A DNA stretch of 64,000 nt from Flavobacterium sp. I-STPP5a (GCF_009764685.1 NZ_VHLM01000014.1:1-64000), one strand, 5' to 3'. Positions 1-9,948 are shown, counted from the first letter of the stretch. Numbers and translations: made by a program. The notes: generated by a model from the sequence alone, not told the origin.

Positions 1-1203
1 TTACCCCAGCTTCACAAACCAATGTATCTTGTTTTGGTGGATCTAACGGTGCAGCTTCTGTTAATACGCCTACTGGAGGAACTGCTGGATATACGTACAA
101 CTGGACTCCTGGAACTCCTACTGGAGACGGAACAACTAGCATTACTGGATTAACTGCTGGAACATGGACTTGTACTGTAACCGATGCCAACAGTTGTACT
201 ACTACTCAATCATTCAATGTTACTGGACCTGCAGCAGCTTTAGCTGTTACCCCAGCTTCACAAACCAATGTATCTTGTTTTGGTGGATCTAACGGTGCAG
301 CTTCTGTTAATACGCCTACTGGAGGAACTGCTGGATATACGTACAACTGGACTCCTGGAACTCCTACTGGAGATGGAACAACTAGCATTACTGGATTAAC
401 TGCTGGAACATGGACTTGTATTGTAACCGATGCCAACAGTTGTACTACTACTCAATCATTCAATGTTACTGGACCTGCAGCAGCTTTAGCTGTTACCCCA
501 GCATCACAAACCAATGTATCTTGTTTTGGTGGATCTAACGGTGCAGCTTCTGTTAATACGCCTACTGGAGGAACAGCTGGTTATACGTACAACTGGACAC
601 CTGGAACACCAACTGGTGACGGAACTACTTCTGTGACTGGATTAACTGCTGGAACATGGACTTGTACTGTAACCGATGCCAACAGTTGTACTACTACTCA
701 ATCATTCAATGTTACCGGACCTGCGGCGGTTTTAGCTGTTACAGCCGCTTCACAAACCAACGTATCTTGCTTTGGCGGATCTAACGGTGCGGCTTCTGTT
801 AATACGCCTACTGGTGGAGCTGGTGGATATACCTACAATTGGACTCCAGGCAACCCAACAGGTGATGGAACCACGTCTGTTACAGGCTTAACATCTGGAA
901 CTTGGACCTGTGCTGTGACGGATGCTAATGGTTGTACCACAGAGCAAAGTTTTACTATTACACAGCCAACTGCTCTTGTGGCAACTGCTGCTGCACAAAC
1001 GAACGTATCTTGCAATGGAGGTTCTAACGGATCTGCAACTGTAAACGTATCAGGAGGAACAAGTGGATACTCGTATGCATGGGCTCCGTCTGGAGGGACA
1101 GCTGCTACTGCAACTGGATTAAGTGCTGGCACATATACAGTAACAGTTACAGATGCTAATGGTTGTTCAACGACTCAAGGTTTTACCATTACACAGCCAA
1201 CAA
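1..1203 (+). repeat. Tandem 246-bp SprB-repeat units inside the adhesin gene
   Basis: Units start at 1, 247, 493 and 739 with an exact 246-bp period. A 243-bp step (one codon shorter, GGAGG instead of GGTAGG) leads to a more diverged unit of about 75 codons from 984. Comparing the first two units by eye I count two base differences, one silent and one Thr-to-Ile. The array continues upstream of the window, so its copy number is unknown. Such identity points to recent duplication or gene conversion, and to possible collapse in short-read assemblies. Confidence 0.93.
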
Positions 1204-3347
1204 CAATTGATTTCACAACAACTGTTTTATCTGGGTATGATTACAATACTGGATATAGTCAGAGTATTGTAGCTTCAGGAGGAACAGGTACTAAAACGTA
1301 TGCAGTTATAGCGGGAAGTTTGCCTTCTGGTTTTTCACTATCAACAGCTGGACAGGTAACAGGTATTTCAACTCAAATTGCTGATAGTAATTTTACCGTT
1401 AGTACTACTGATGCTAATAATTGTACTGCTACATTTAATTATGTATTGAAATTAAACCAAATCCCAGTTACTGTAACTGCAACACCTTCTCAAACTAAAG
1501 TATATGGTGAAAGTGATCCTGTTTTAACATATACAGTGTCACCAAGTTTGCTTTCTGGAGATTCTTTTACAGGATCTTTAACAAGAGTTAATGGTGAAAA
1601 TATTGATAATTATGCCATTAATCTAGGTTCGCTTTCAGCTGGGTCTAAATATTTAATTACTTATGCTGGTGCTAACTTTACTATTACCGCAAAACCAATT
1701 ACAGTAACGGCAACTGCATCACAAACAAAAGTTTATGGGGAAATAGATCCTGTTATTGCTTATACCGTTTCACCAAATTTAGTTGGTAGTGATTCTTTTA
1801 CAGGAGCTTTAACAAGAGTTGCTGGAGAAAATACAGGAACTTATGGCATTAACCAAGGAAGTTTGAGTGCGGGATCTAATTATACCATTAGTTATGCAGG
1901 TACTAATTTTACTATTACTGCAAAACCAATTACCGTAACAGCAACTACATCACAAACGAAAGTTTACGGAACAACAGATCCTTCTTTTGCGTACACACTT
2001 TCACCAAGTCTAGTAGGTAGTGATGCCTTTACAGGAACTTTAACAAGAACCGCAGGAGAGAACATTGGGAACTATGCTATTACACAAGGAAATTTAAGTG
2101 CAGGTTCCAATTATGATATTTCGTATGTAAGTAAAGATTTTAGTATCACAGCCAAACCTATTACAGTTACGGCAGATGCTTCACAAACTAAAGTATATGG
2201 AACTGCAAACCCAGTTTACTCTTATACTGTTTCGCCAAGTTTAGTAAGTGGCAATTCTTTCACGGGAGCTTTAACGAGAGCCGCTGGAGAAAATATTGGA
2301 AACTATGCTATCACACAAGGTAACTTAAGTGCAGGAGCTAATTATAACATTACTTATGTAAGCAAAGACTTTACTATTACGGCAAAACCGATCACAGTAA
2401 CTGCAAATGCTTCACAAACCAAAGTATATGGTACAACGAATCCGGTTTACTCTTACACTGTTTCACCAAATTTAGTTAGTGGCGACTCTTTCACTGGAGC
2501 GTTAACAAGAACTGCTGGAGAGAATGTGGGAACGTACACCATTGCACAAGGTACCTTAAGCGCCGGTGGAAATTACACCATTACGTATAACGGTTCTAAT
2601 TTCACTATTACGAAAGCAGATCAGGTAATTACATGGAATCAGACTTTAGGATTTGGTTGTAATGGAGAAACTAGTATCGTTTTGACTGCTGTTTCAAATA
2701 GTGGTTTAGCAGTAAATTATGCTTCTTCTAACGCAAACATTGCTTCTGTTTCTAATAATTCATTATTTTTCCAAAATTATGGTTCTGCAACTATTACAGC
2801 ATCGCAAGCAGGAAACATGAATTACAACGCAGCTCCGGCAGTTATTTTACCAGTAGTAGCTAGTCAGCCCAACCTAATCAGAAAACAATTTGAAAATATT
2901 ATATTCTTTGACAACAGTTCGAAGAATTTCAAATCGTACAGCTGGTATAAAAATGGGATTTTAGTTCCAGGACAAACTTCACAGTATTTTAAAGAAAATA
3001 GTGCTTTGAATGGAACTTATTACGCAGTAGCAACAAAACTGGACGGAACATTAATTACAAGCTGTCCGTTAACTCTCTCTCCAACAATAGAAGAAGAATA
3101 CATGAGAATTGTTCCAAACCCTGTTAGAAGCAATACGACTTTCCAATTAATGACTAATATTAGTGCAAGTAGAATACAGAATGCACGTGTTGAGGTTTTT
3201 AACTTAACAGGGAACTTGTTAACTACTTTAAATACAAGTCAAAACAATATTGACATGATAGCTCCGATTGTTGAGGGAATTTATATTGTAAAAATAACCT
3301 TAGCAAATGGTACCTATTTTACTAAAAATCTTTTAGTAAGAAAATAA
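1..3347 (+). CDS. SprB-like repetitive T9SS adhesin, 5' end outside window
   Basis: The reading frame is open from codon 3 of the window, so the ATG at 633 is internal and the N-terminus lies upstream. Visible order: SprB-type repeats of about 82 residues (motifs SCFGGSNGAASV, NWTPG, TVTDANSC) to about 1203; a putative-Ig-like linker (1204-1466); five 77-residue MBG repeats (SQTKVYG, SLTR/ALTR, ITYAG) at 1467-2621; a Big-like segment; and a C-terminal type A T9SS sorting domain from about 3105 (VPNPVRS, ending TKNLLVRK). SprB repeats are known from the gliding-motility adhesin SprB of Flavobacterium johnsoniae and from related surface proteins. Cell-surface adhesion or gliding is inferred. 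An outer-membrane barrel follows, but not a recognisable SprF/PorP. Confidence 0.88.
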   Translation, partial: TPASQTNVSCFGGSNGAASVNTPTGGTAGYTYNWTPGTPTGDGTTSITGLTAGTWTCTVTDANSCTTTQSFNVTGPAAALAVTPASQTNVSCFGGSNGAASVNTPTGGTAGYTYNWTPGTPTGDGTTSITGLTAGTWTCIVTDANSCTTTQSFNVTGPAAALAVTPASQTNVSCFGGSNGAASVNTPTGGTAGYTYNWTPGTPTGDGTTSVTGLTAGTWTCTVTDANSCTTTQSFNVTGPAAVLAVTAASQTNVSCFGGSNGAASVNTPTGGAGGYTYNWTPGNPTGDGTTSVTGLTSGTWTCAVTDANGCTTEQSFTITQPTALVATAAAQTNVSCNGGSNGSATVNVSGGTSGYSYAWAPSGGTAATATGLSAGTYTVTVTDANGCSTTQGFTITQPTTIDFTTTVLSGYDYNTGYSQSIVASGGTGTKTYAVIAGSLPSGFSLSTAGQVTGISTQIADSNFTVSTTDANNCTATFNYVLKLNQIPVTVTATPSQTKVYGESDPVLTYTVSPSLLSGDSFTGSLTRVNGENIDNYAINLGSLSAGSKYLITYAGANFTITAKPITVTATASQTKVYGEIDPVIAYTVSPNLVGSDSFTGALTRVAGENTGTYGINQGSLSAGSNYTISYAGTNFTITAKPITVTATTSQTKVYGTTDPSFAYTLSPSLVGSDAFTGTLTRTAGENIGNYAITQGNLSAGSNYDISYVSKDFSITAKPITVTADASQTKVYGTANPVYSYTVSPSLVSGNSFTGALTRAAGENIGNYAITQGNLSAGANYNITYVSKDFTITAKPITVTANASQTKVYGTTNPVYSYTVSPNLVSGDSFTGALTRTAGENVGTYTIAQGTLSAGGNYTITYNGSNFTITKADQVITWNQTLGFGCNGETSIVLTAVSNSGLAVNYASSNANIASVSNNSLFFQNYGSATITASQAGNMNYNAAPAVILPVVASQPNLIRKQFENIIFFDNSSKNFKSYSWYKNGILVPGQTSQYFKENSALNGTYYAVATKLDGTLITSCPLTLSPTIEEEYMRIVPNPVRSNTTFQLMTNISASRIQNARVEVFNLTGNLLTTLNTSQNNIDMIAPIVEGIYIVKITLANGTYFTKNLLVRK
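1467..2621 (+). repeat. Five 231-bp MBG-domain repeats
   Basis: Starts at 1467, 1698, 1929, 2160 and 2391 are spaced exactly 231 bp, or 77 residues. Each unit opens ITVTA (VTVTA in the first), then SQTKVYG, and ends near FTITAKP. They resemble the MBG family of beta-rich domains found in large secreted bacterial proteins. Nucleotide divergence is higher than in the upstream SprB units, so these look older. Confidence 0.9.
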
Positions 3348-3512
3348 AATAATTTACAGAATATGACATCCTCATTTTTAATGAATGGGGATGGATTATT
3401 CTAATTTAAAAAACAAGTATAAAATCGCCATTATCAACAAGTTTGCGTGAGCAATAACCAATAAATTAAAGGCGATGAAATATAGAAACGCTAAAAAATA
3501 AATTTTATATCT

Positions 3513-4346
3513 ATGAAATTCAATATTAAAAACATAATAGGAACTATAGCTTTCTTAATTTCACAAGGTATAGCTGCACAGTTTTATGTAGGCATACAAT
3601 CGGGAATCGGAAATATTCAGAGTGACATTACTGGTATACAAACCGGTAATCGCCTTGGTGGAGCTATAAAGGCAGGTTATATTTATTCTTTAAATAGTCA
3701 TTTTGGAATTGGTACCGGGTTAGAGTTCTCGCAATACAAGCAAGAAGTTTCTTTTTCTAGGCCTACCGCAACGCTTTCAAATTTTGAAGTTGATGCTTCC
3801 ACCTCGGCATTTGTATATAACATGACTACAAACAATTATAGAGAAAAACAAACTTTACAGGCTGTGCAAATTCCTCTTTTTGTGCAGTATAAAAAAAACA
3901 TAAATACTGGTATTGACTTTAATTTTAGAGCTGGTGCTAAATATTTTTTACCTGTAAACTATGAAATTGATGCAACTGCCGATTATGCAAATGGTACTGC
4001 TTATTATCCTGATGTCAACCTTACTATTGGTGATTTACCAGAATATGGTTTTGGTAAACAAAATAATTATTCCGCATCAGGAGAATATAAAACAAAAGGA
4101 ATTATAATGAGTTCTTTCGAGTTAGGATTTACATTTGATATGGGAAAAAAGAGTTCATTATATGCAGCCATGTTTCTGGAAAATGGATATGGTACAATTT
4201 TAGACCAAAACAAGAATGAATCTTATATTGGTTACAGCCCAACATCTTCAGCTGATAGGAAAGCTAATGGCTTGTATAGTACTAATAAAGATGCTGAAAT
4301 AAAACCGGTAGCTTTTGGTGTAACACTAGGATGGAATTTTAAATAA
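3513..4346 (+). CDS. Outer-membrane beta-barrel protein
   Basis: A 277-residue protein with a signal peptide (cleavage likely after GIAAQ, about residue 22). Alternating hydrophobic strands follow (FYVGIQSGIG, GGAIKAGYIYS, FGIGTGLEFSQYK), and it ends on an aromatic terminal strand (FGVTLGWNFK), as expected for a Bacteroidota outer-membrane barrel of the OMP_b-brl type. It sits 165 bp behind the adhesin and in the same direction. Adhesin genes in this phylum are often followed by SprF/PorP genes, but this sequence lacks the typical PorP/SprF N-terminal motifs. A role in anchoring the adhesin is only inferred from position. Confidence 0.75.
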   Translation: MKFNIKNIIGTIAFLISQGIAAQFYVGIQSGIGNIQSDITGIQTGNRLGGAIKAGYIYSLNSHFGIGTGLEFSQYKQEVSFSRPTATLSNFEVDASTSAFVYNMTTNNYREKQTLQAVQIPLFVQYKKNINTGIDFNFRAGAKYFLPVNYEIDATADYANGTAYYPDVNLTIGDLPEYGFGKQNNYSASGEYKTKGIIMSSFELGFTFDMGKKSSLYAAMFLENGYGTILDQNKNESYIGYSPTSSADRKANGLYSTNKDAEIKPVAFGVTLGWNFK

Positions 4347-4371
4347 TCTCATTTTGAAAATAATACAAAAG

Positions 4372-4401
4372 GTCTTGACTCAAAATCAAGGCTTTTTTTT
4401 T
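4372..4401 (+). terminator. Rho-independent terminator after barrel gene
   Basis: A 7-bp stem GTCTTGA/TCAAGGC (one G-T pair) is followed by nine T residues, 26 bp after the stop codon. Confidence 0.85.
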
Positions 4402-4573
4402 GCAAAAAACATCTTTTCAAAGTGGTTAAAATGTAATTAAAATTTGCAGAGGGTATTACCATCACTTCGGCCTCTATTCATGTGAGATTTCTTAGTATTA
4501 ATAATTTTGAAGAGACCCCTGAAGTGGAAATTACCCAAATCCAAGTCAAAGAATTATTACCTTTATATCGGCT

Positions 4574-4663
4574 ATGAATTCTGAATTTCAAGTAATCAAT
4601 CTTTCTGATCAAGTACTAAAAACTTTTTAAACAGATGCTGGTGTCAACAATATAATTGAATTG
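4574..4663 (+). pseudogene. Possible remnant of a STAS-domain gene in a 600-bp gap
   Basis: The 4347-4944 interval holds no convincing gene. One frame from the ATG at 4574 reads VINLSDQVLKTF, hits a TAA at 4628, then continues AGVNNIIEL. This resembles the C-terminal helix and strand of STAS (anti-sigma-factor antagonist) domains, where LSxxV...F is followed by a G-x-x-x-I-hydrophobic segment. A short open stretch in another frame precedes it. A 63-codon ORF at 4661-4852 looks random. This is a speculative reading; the rest of the gap is AT-rich and featureless. Confidence 0.25.
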
Positions 4664-4891
4664 CAAAACTTGAGTATTACCATTTATTTTATAAAACAAA
4701 TTAGTATTCTTAAAGCAAAAACACACCGAATTATAATTAAAAAAAAACTCTATTTTCAATTTAAGTTGTTTAAGAAAATCTTGAACAGCTTTTTTTATTA
4801 TAAGGAAACCTCACTAATTGAAAAAGATCTGATACTTTTAATAACTTTCTAAATACTCCAAAATTTAATTAAAAACCTGTAACATATAATA

Positions 4892-4920
4892 TTGGCTTAA
4901 CTTTGGGAATTGTAAATTTG
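4892..4920 (+). promoter_or_regulatory. Bacteroidota sigma-A type promoter for the secreted nuclease-like gene
   Basis: TTG at 4892-4894 and TAAATTTG at 4913-4920, spacer 18, match the TTTG-N19-TAnnTTTG consensus of Flavobacterium and Bacteroides. The predicted start of transcription is about 18 nt upstream of the ATG at 4945, which argues against the upstream TTG (4903) as the start. Confidence 0.65.
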
Positions 4921-4944
4921 CAGGCTAATTACAATTGTAACCCA

Positions 4945-7900
4945 ATGAAACACAATTACACATGGAACCATATTATGGTTTTATTTATTTTTTTTATGGG
5001 CTTCACGCCAAATCTTGAAGCACAAGTAACCCAACCTACACCTCAAGACTTACCTTTTACTCAAAACTTCTCTACACTTGATGCCACATCAACTACCTAT
5101 TCAGCAGGATTTCAGGGGTGGAAAACAGCTACAGCTCCATCAGGAAGCAGTTTACCCGGAGGTACAACGGCATACCTTACTACTGGTGTTTTACTTGCAG
5201 ATCAACAGTTAGTATCAAGTAGTAGTGCTAGCAACTCTTCTGGCAGTACTCATAACTATAATGGAAAGATTGGTATATTAAACACTGGTAGTAATGACTT
5301 TGCCATTGGTTTAGCTATCAACACAGCTGGCAAATCAGGCATTGAAGTGCAATACAATGCTATGACAATTCGTAATCCGTATAGTGTTCCCCCATCCACG
5401 ACAAATACAAGGATCAATGAAATGTCCTTACAATATAGAGTAGGCACGACTGCCGATTTTATAACAGTGCCAAATAGTGCTTATCAAAATAACTCCACAA
5501 CACAAATTACTACTGGAGTAACTACACCACAAAATCCGCAACTTATAAAGGTCATTCTCCCTGATGTATGCAATAACCAAGCTTTAGTTCAAATCAGGTG
5601 GATTTCAAGACAAGTTTCAGGAGGAGGTGCCCGTCCATCTTTTGCAATTGATGACATTAGCATTCAATATGACAACATCCCTCCGGTATACACCACTGGA
5701 TTCCCAAAAATAAGTGCTATTCTGGCAACAGGTTTTGATTTTGTAACTAAAATCAATGAACCTGGTAAAACTTTTTATGTAGTTCTTCCTGCTGGTAGTG
5801 CTACACCTAGTATAGCGCAAATAAAAGCTGGAACAGACGCTACCAATACTGCTGCTACAAAAGCTGGATTTATAAATATTATTGATGCAGCGACTGAATA
5901 TACACAAAGTATAACCGGTTTATCTAGTGGTACATCCTATGAGTTATATGCCATTTCAGAAGACAAATATGTCAACGCACAAGCAAATAGTACGATATTA
6001 AATGCAACAACATCTACAGTGGCTGTGCCTTCAATAACAATAACTGAAAGCAATTTGAATTTTGGTTTGTTTGACCAAAACACAAGCAGTACACCATTGC
6101 ATTATGAGCTACAAGCTCAAAATCTTAGTAATGATGTAACTCTTTCGATAACTGGAAATTTCTTAATTTCAAAAACAGAAACCGGTACTTATCAAAATAA
6201 TTTAAGCTATACCGTAACTGAGTTTGATAATGGGGCTGCGCCAAAAGTCTTTGTAAAATTCACACCAACAGCTACAGGAACGCTAACAGGAACCATTACA
6301 CATCAAACAACTGGTGGATCTAATAAAACAGTTTCGTTATCAGGGATTGGAATCAATCCTTATTCCCAAGATTTTAATGATCCAAATGTATTTACCAATA
6401 GCGGATGGACTTCCTATAGCGTAGCCGGCGATAAGGTGAAATGGAGCAGTACAACAACTCGCTTTAACAGTTCTCCTGCAGCAGTAGAAATAAATGGTTT
6501 TACAGAAAATGGAGCAAGTAAAGATTGGTTGATTTCGCCAGCCATGCGTTTAAATACATTTGATAAGTTCCCATTATTATCTTTTTATAGTCGAAAATTC
6601 TTTGCGGGAACCACTTTAAAACTAATGGTATCTACCAATTATGATGGAAAAAGCAATCCTGAAACTGCGACTTGGACTCCATTAAATGGTGATTTTCCAA
6701 CGACAACAGGAACTTTCAAACAGTCGCAATTTATCAATCTAGAGGCCTATAAATCCAACGCAACTTATGTGGCATGGGTTTATGAAACAGCATTTAATGG
6801 CACCGGAGAAAGCGCTGAGTGGACTATTGACGATGTGAAAATTACAAATGAAACTGCGTTTGTTTCTGCACTACCCTCTCTAAATTTTGGCGCAGTATCG
6901 CAAAACACGGTATCAGAAAGTAAATCATTTAACTTTATGGCCGGCGGTTACGGTGCCATTACATTGACCGCTCCAGTATTTTATCAGTTAAGTATAGATA
7001 ACACCAACTTTCAAAGTACAACAGCTCTAACTGCTGAACAAGCACTTGCCGGGACTACAATTTACGCTCGATTTGCACCTACAACAAAAGAATTGAATAG
7101 CGCTGGAGTATTACAAATAAATGGTACAGGATTGAATACCCAATCAGGAATGTTAATTGGATCATCTTATCCTAAAGACGAAACTTTTGATATTGTAACT
7201 TACAATTTGGAATTTTTTGGAACGGATATAAAAGACGATAAAGGAACTGAATTTGGTCCAACAAATGATATCCTTCAAATAGATAATGTTGCAAAAGTAA
7301 TGAACACAATGAACGCTGATGTTTACGCAGTTCAAGAAGTGTCAGATGATGCCGCATTAGAAACTTTGATCCAAAAAATAAGCATCAACGGGAAAACTTT
7401 TGCAAAATCAGTTTCTCCTGTATGGTCTCGTTCCTATCAAGCACCAGATCCTAACTTTCCTCCACAAAAACTGGTAGTACTATATAATACACAAACTACA
7501 ACCGTAAAGAAATCTCGTGTCATGTTTAGCAAACTTTACGACGAAGTACGTGCTGGAACTAAAACGTTACCTAACTACCCAAGTACAGGTGATAGCTTTT
7601 ATTCTTCAGGTCGTTTGCCGTATATGGTTGAAATAGAGACAAACATCAACGGAATTAAAAAAGATCTTACCATTATCAATCTTCATGCTCGTGCAAACAG
7701 CGGTAGCGATATTGCTAGATACAACATGCGTAAGTATGATGTAGAATTGTTAAAAGACAGTCTTGATGTAAATTATCCTGATGCAAATATTATTCTTCTT
7801 GGCGATTACAATGATGATGTTGACCAATCTGTAATTGCAGGAAATCCATCTTCTTATCAAAAATTAGTAGAAGACACCGCAAGATATAATACACTAACAT

Positions 7901-8394
7901 TAGATATTAGTAAAGCTGGTGCATTTAGTTATTTGTCATCTGGAGGATTTTTAGATCATATTTTAGTATCTAATGAACTCAGTGATGAGTATGTTACAAA
8001 TTCTACCGTAGTATATGATCCTAGAAATGATGTTACTAATTATGTTAATACAACTTCAGATCACGGTCCTGTGATAGCTCGTTTTGAATTAAAAGCTGAT
8101 CCTGTATTAAGTCTAAATGATGTTTTACCAACGAATAAAACAATCATAAAAATGTATCCAAACCCAGTATCTGATATATTAAACGTTTCATTAGATTCAT
8201 TTGAAAATGAAAACGTGAAACTTCAACTTTATGATGTTTTAGGAAGAGCCATTGGAATGCCAATACAATTGAGTCCAAAATCAACTAGAGATAATTCCTC
8301 TATTGATGTATCTCAATTACCTACAGGTATTTACATCTACTCGCTTTCGGTTGGGAATAAAATTATTCAAACTGATAAAATCATAAAAAAATAA
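4945..8394 (+). CDS. T9SS-secreted endonuclease/exonuclease/phosphatase-family protein
   Basis: From ATG 4945 this is 1149 residues: a signal peptide ending near NLEAQ; an N-terminal beta-rich binding region; CHU/Ig-like stretches (two SLNFG-type ASPM/choice-of-anchor domains); and an EEP phosphohydrolase domain from about residue 747. The C-terminal type A T9SS sorting domain reads KMYPNPVSDILNV and ends DKIIKK. EEP catalytic positions are all present: YNLEFFG, VQEV (Glu near 799), LHARAN (His 914), GDYND (Asp 954, Asn 956) and SDHGP (Asp 1039, His 1040). The family cleaves phosphodiester bonds, and extracellular nucleases of this architecture occur in Bacteroidota. The substrate (DNA, RNA or another phosphoester) cannot be told from sequence. 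It has its own promoter and terminator. Confidence 0.85.
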   Translation: MKHNYTWNHIMVLFIFFMGFTPNLEAQVTQPTPQDLPFTQNFSTLDATSTTYSAGFQGWKTATAPSGSSLPGGTTAYLTTGVLLADQQLVSSSSASNSSGSTHNYNGKIGILNTGSNDFAIGLAINTAGKSGIEVQYNAMTIRNPYSVPPSTTNTRINEMSLQYRVGTTADFITVPNSAYQNNSTTQITTGVTTPQNPQLIKVILPDVCNNQALVQIRWISRQVSGGGARPSFAIDDISIQYDNIPPVYTTGFPKISAILATGFDFVTKINEPGKTFYVVLPAGSATPSIAQIKAGTDATNTAATKAGFINIIDAATEYTQSITGLSSGTSYELYAISEDKYVNAQANSTILNATTSTVAVPSITITESNLNFGLFDQNTSSTPLHYELQAQNLSNDVTLSITGNFLISKTETGTYQNNLSYTVTEFDNGAAPKVFVKFTPTATGTLTGTITHQTTGGSNKTVSLSGIGINPYSQDFNDPNVFTNSGWTSYSVAGDKVKWSSTTTRFNSSPAAVEINGFTENGASKDWLISPAMRLNTFDKFPLLSFYSRKFFAGTTLKLMVSTNYDGKSNPETATWTPLNGDFPTTTGTFKQSQFINLEAYKSNATYVAWVYETAFNGTGESAEWTIDDVKITNETAFVSALPSLNFGAVSQNTVSESKSFNFMAGGYGAITLTAPVFYQLSIDNTNFQSTTALTAEQALAGTTIYARFAPTTKELNSAGVLQINGTGLNTQSGMLIGSSYPKDETFDIVTYNLEFFGTDIKDDKGTEFGPTNDILQIDNVAKVMNTMNADVYAVQEVSDDAALETLIQKISINGKTFAKSVSPVWSRSYQAPDPNFPPQKLVVLYNTQTTTVKKSRVMFSKLYDEVRAGTKTLPNYPSTGDSFYSSGRLPYMVEIETNINGIKKDLTIINLHARANSGSDIARYNMRKYDVELLKDSLDVNYPDANIILLGDYNDDVDQSVIAGNPSSYQKLVEDTARYNTLTLDISKAGAFSYLSSGGFLDHILVSNELSDEYVTNSTVVYDPRNDVTNYVNTTSDHGPVIARFELKADPVLSLNDVLPTNKTIIKMYPNPVSDILNVSLDSFENENVKLQLYDVLGRAIGMPIQLSPKSTRDNSSIDVSQLPTGIYIYSLSVGNKIIQTDKIIKK

Positions 8395-8416
8395 TCTAAA
8401 GTAGACCCATAGAAAA

Positions 8417-8451
8417 AGCCAGATTTCATGTATTTGAAATCTGGCTTTTTT
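8417..8451 (+). terminator. Rho-independent terminator
   Basis: A perfect 12-bp stem AGCCAGATTTCA/TGAAATCTGGCT with a 6-nt loop is followed by T6, 23 bp after the stop of the secreted EEP-family gene. Confidence 0.95.
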
Positions 8452-8572
8452 GTTACAATGAAACTAAAAACAAGTTAATACAATTGCGAATTATTTTGAA
8501 ACAGTTATTTGATTTTGTATCTAAATAGCTAGAAAGTTTTTCTTAATTTTACAGTCTTACAAAAGAAATTTT

Positions 8573-9943
8573 ATGTCAACTTTACTTCCTTTTTTAATTA
8601 TTTTTTTGGTTGCATTAGGTCTCGGAATTTTTCTGGGAAAACTCATTTTTTCTGCTCGATTTCAGTCTGAAAAAATTGGATTAGAAGAAAAACTAATTAC
8701 ATACACCAGCCAATTCAATCAACTTAAGGAGCAAGTTCAAGTAGACAAAGTAACTTTTGAAAAACAACTGGAGAGCGCCACAATTGCTAAAGAAGCAATT
8801 CGGAATGAAAAAGACAGTTTAGCGATTCAACTTTCAAAAAAAGAAGTAGATTTTGAAAATCTTTGGGAACGAAATAAAGAACAAAAAGACGAAGTAGAAA
8901 AACTACAAGAAAAATTTACCAAGGAATTTGAGAACCTTGCCAATAAAATATTAGACGAAAAATCGAATAAATTTACGGAGCAAAACAAAGAAAACATGAA
9001 AAACATCTTGTCTCCGCTACAAGATAAAATTCAGTTATTCGAAAAGAAAGTAGAAGATACACATAAAGAAAGTATTGATTATCATGCAGCTTTACGCCAA
9101 CAAATTCTGGGCTTACGCGAAATGAATATTCAAATGAGCAAAGAAACCATCAACCTTACCAAAGCATTAAAAGGCGATAGCAAAATGCAAGGAAATTGGG
9201 GCGAATTAGTTTTAGAACGCGTTCTAGAAAAGTCAGGCTTAGAGAAAGGTCGTGAGTATGAAGTACAACAAGCCTTTACCACCGAAGATGGAAACCGCGT
9301 TTTTCCTGATGTTGTAATTAATTTGCCCGACGGTAAAAAAATGATTGTCGACTCTAAAGTGTCCCTTACGGCTTACGAAAAGTACATAAATGAAGAGGAT
9401 GATGCAGTAAAATCTGGATTTTTACGCGAGCATGTCAATTCTATTAAACGTCATGTGGAGCAACTAGGAAACAAAAATTATCATGACCTATACCAAATGG
9501 AAAGTCCTGATTTTGTTCTGCTTTTTATCCCCATAGAGCCAGCCTTTGCAATGGCGCTTAATGAAGATACTACGCTATACAACAAAGCATTCGAAAAAAA
9601 CATAGTCATTGTCACTCCAGCCACTTTATTAGCTACTTTACGAACTATTGATAGTATGTGGACCAACCAAAAACAACAAGAAAATGCACTTGAAATTGCG
9701 AGACAAGCTGGTGCACTTTATGATAAATTTGAAGGTTTTGTTGCCGATTTAATAAAAATTGGTAAAAAAATAGACGAAAGTAAAACTGAATATTCAGGTG
9801 CTATGAACAAGCTAGTTGATGGAAAAGGTAACTTAATTGTCAGCGTCGAAAAATTAAAGAAAATGGGAGCCAAAGCTAAAAAAGCACTTCCAGAAAGCAT
9901 AATAAACAGAGCCGAAAAAAACGATAATCAATTACTAAACTAA
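8573..9943 (+). CDS. rmuC: DNA recombination protein RmuC
   Basis: A 456-residue protein with one N-terminal membrane helix (about 4-24), a long charged coiled coil (about 30-165) and the conserved RmuC domain. The domain has NWGELVLERVLEKSGL, then FPDVVINLPDGKKMIVDSK, whose D...DSK resembles a PD-(D/E)xK nuclease core. RmuC was found in E. coli as limiting inversions at short inverted repeats and is thought to be a nuclease acting on DNA secondary structures. It is followed 5 bp later by a small membrane protein, probably co-transcribed. Confidence 0.93.
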   Translation: MSTLLPFLIIFLVALGLGIFLGKLIFSARFQSEKIGLEEKLITYTSQFNQLKEQVQVDKVTFEKQLESATIAKEAIRNEKDSLAIQLSKKEVDFENLWERNKEQKDEVEKLQEKFTKEFENLANKILDEKSNKFTEQNKENMKNILSPLQDKIQLFEKKVEDTHKESIDYHAALRQQILGLREMNIQMSKETINLTKALKGDSKMQGNWGELVLERVLEKSGLEKGREYEVQQAFTTEDGNRVFPDVVINLPDGKKMIVDSKVSLTAYEKYINEEDDAVKSGFLREHVNSIKRHVEQLGNKNYHDLYQMESPDFVLLFIPIEPAFAMALNEDTTLYNKAFEKNIVIVTPATLLATLRTIDSMWTNQKQQENALEIARQAGALYDKFEGFVADLIKIGKKIDESKTEYSGAMNKLVDGKGNLIVSVEKLKKMGAKAKKALPESIINRAEKNDNQLLN

Positions 9944-9948
9944 ATAAA

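Noticed and set aside
833..1132. Antisense ORF over the adhesin repeats
   Set aside because: It mirrors the repeat period and codon bias of the real plus-strand frame.
1..1203. Regular direct repeats as a CRISPR-like array
   Set aside because: The 246-bp units are fully coding, in frame, with no spacers.
3423..3476. Inverted ATCGCC/GGCGAT in front of the barrel gene
   Set aside because: Only 6-bp arms over a long AT loop and no T-run or promoter context; likely chance.
4661..4852. 63-codon ORF in the gap before the EEP-family gene
   Set aside because: Low-complexity Lys/Phe/Ile composition, no recognisable motif, no promoter or ribosome site.
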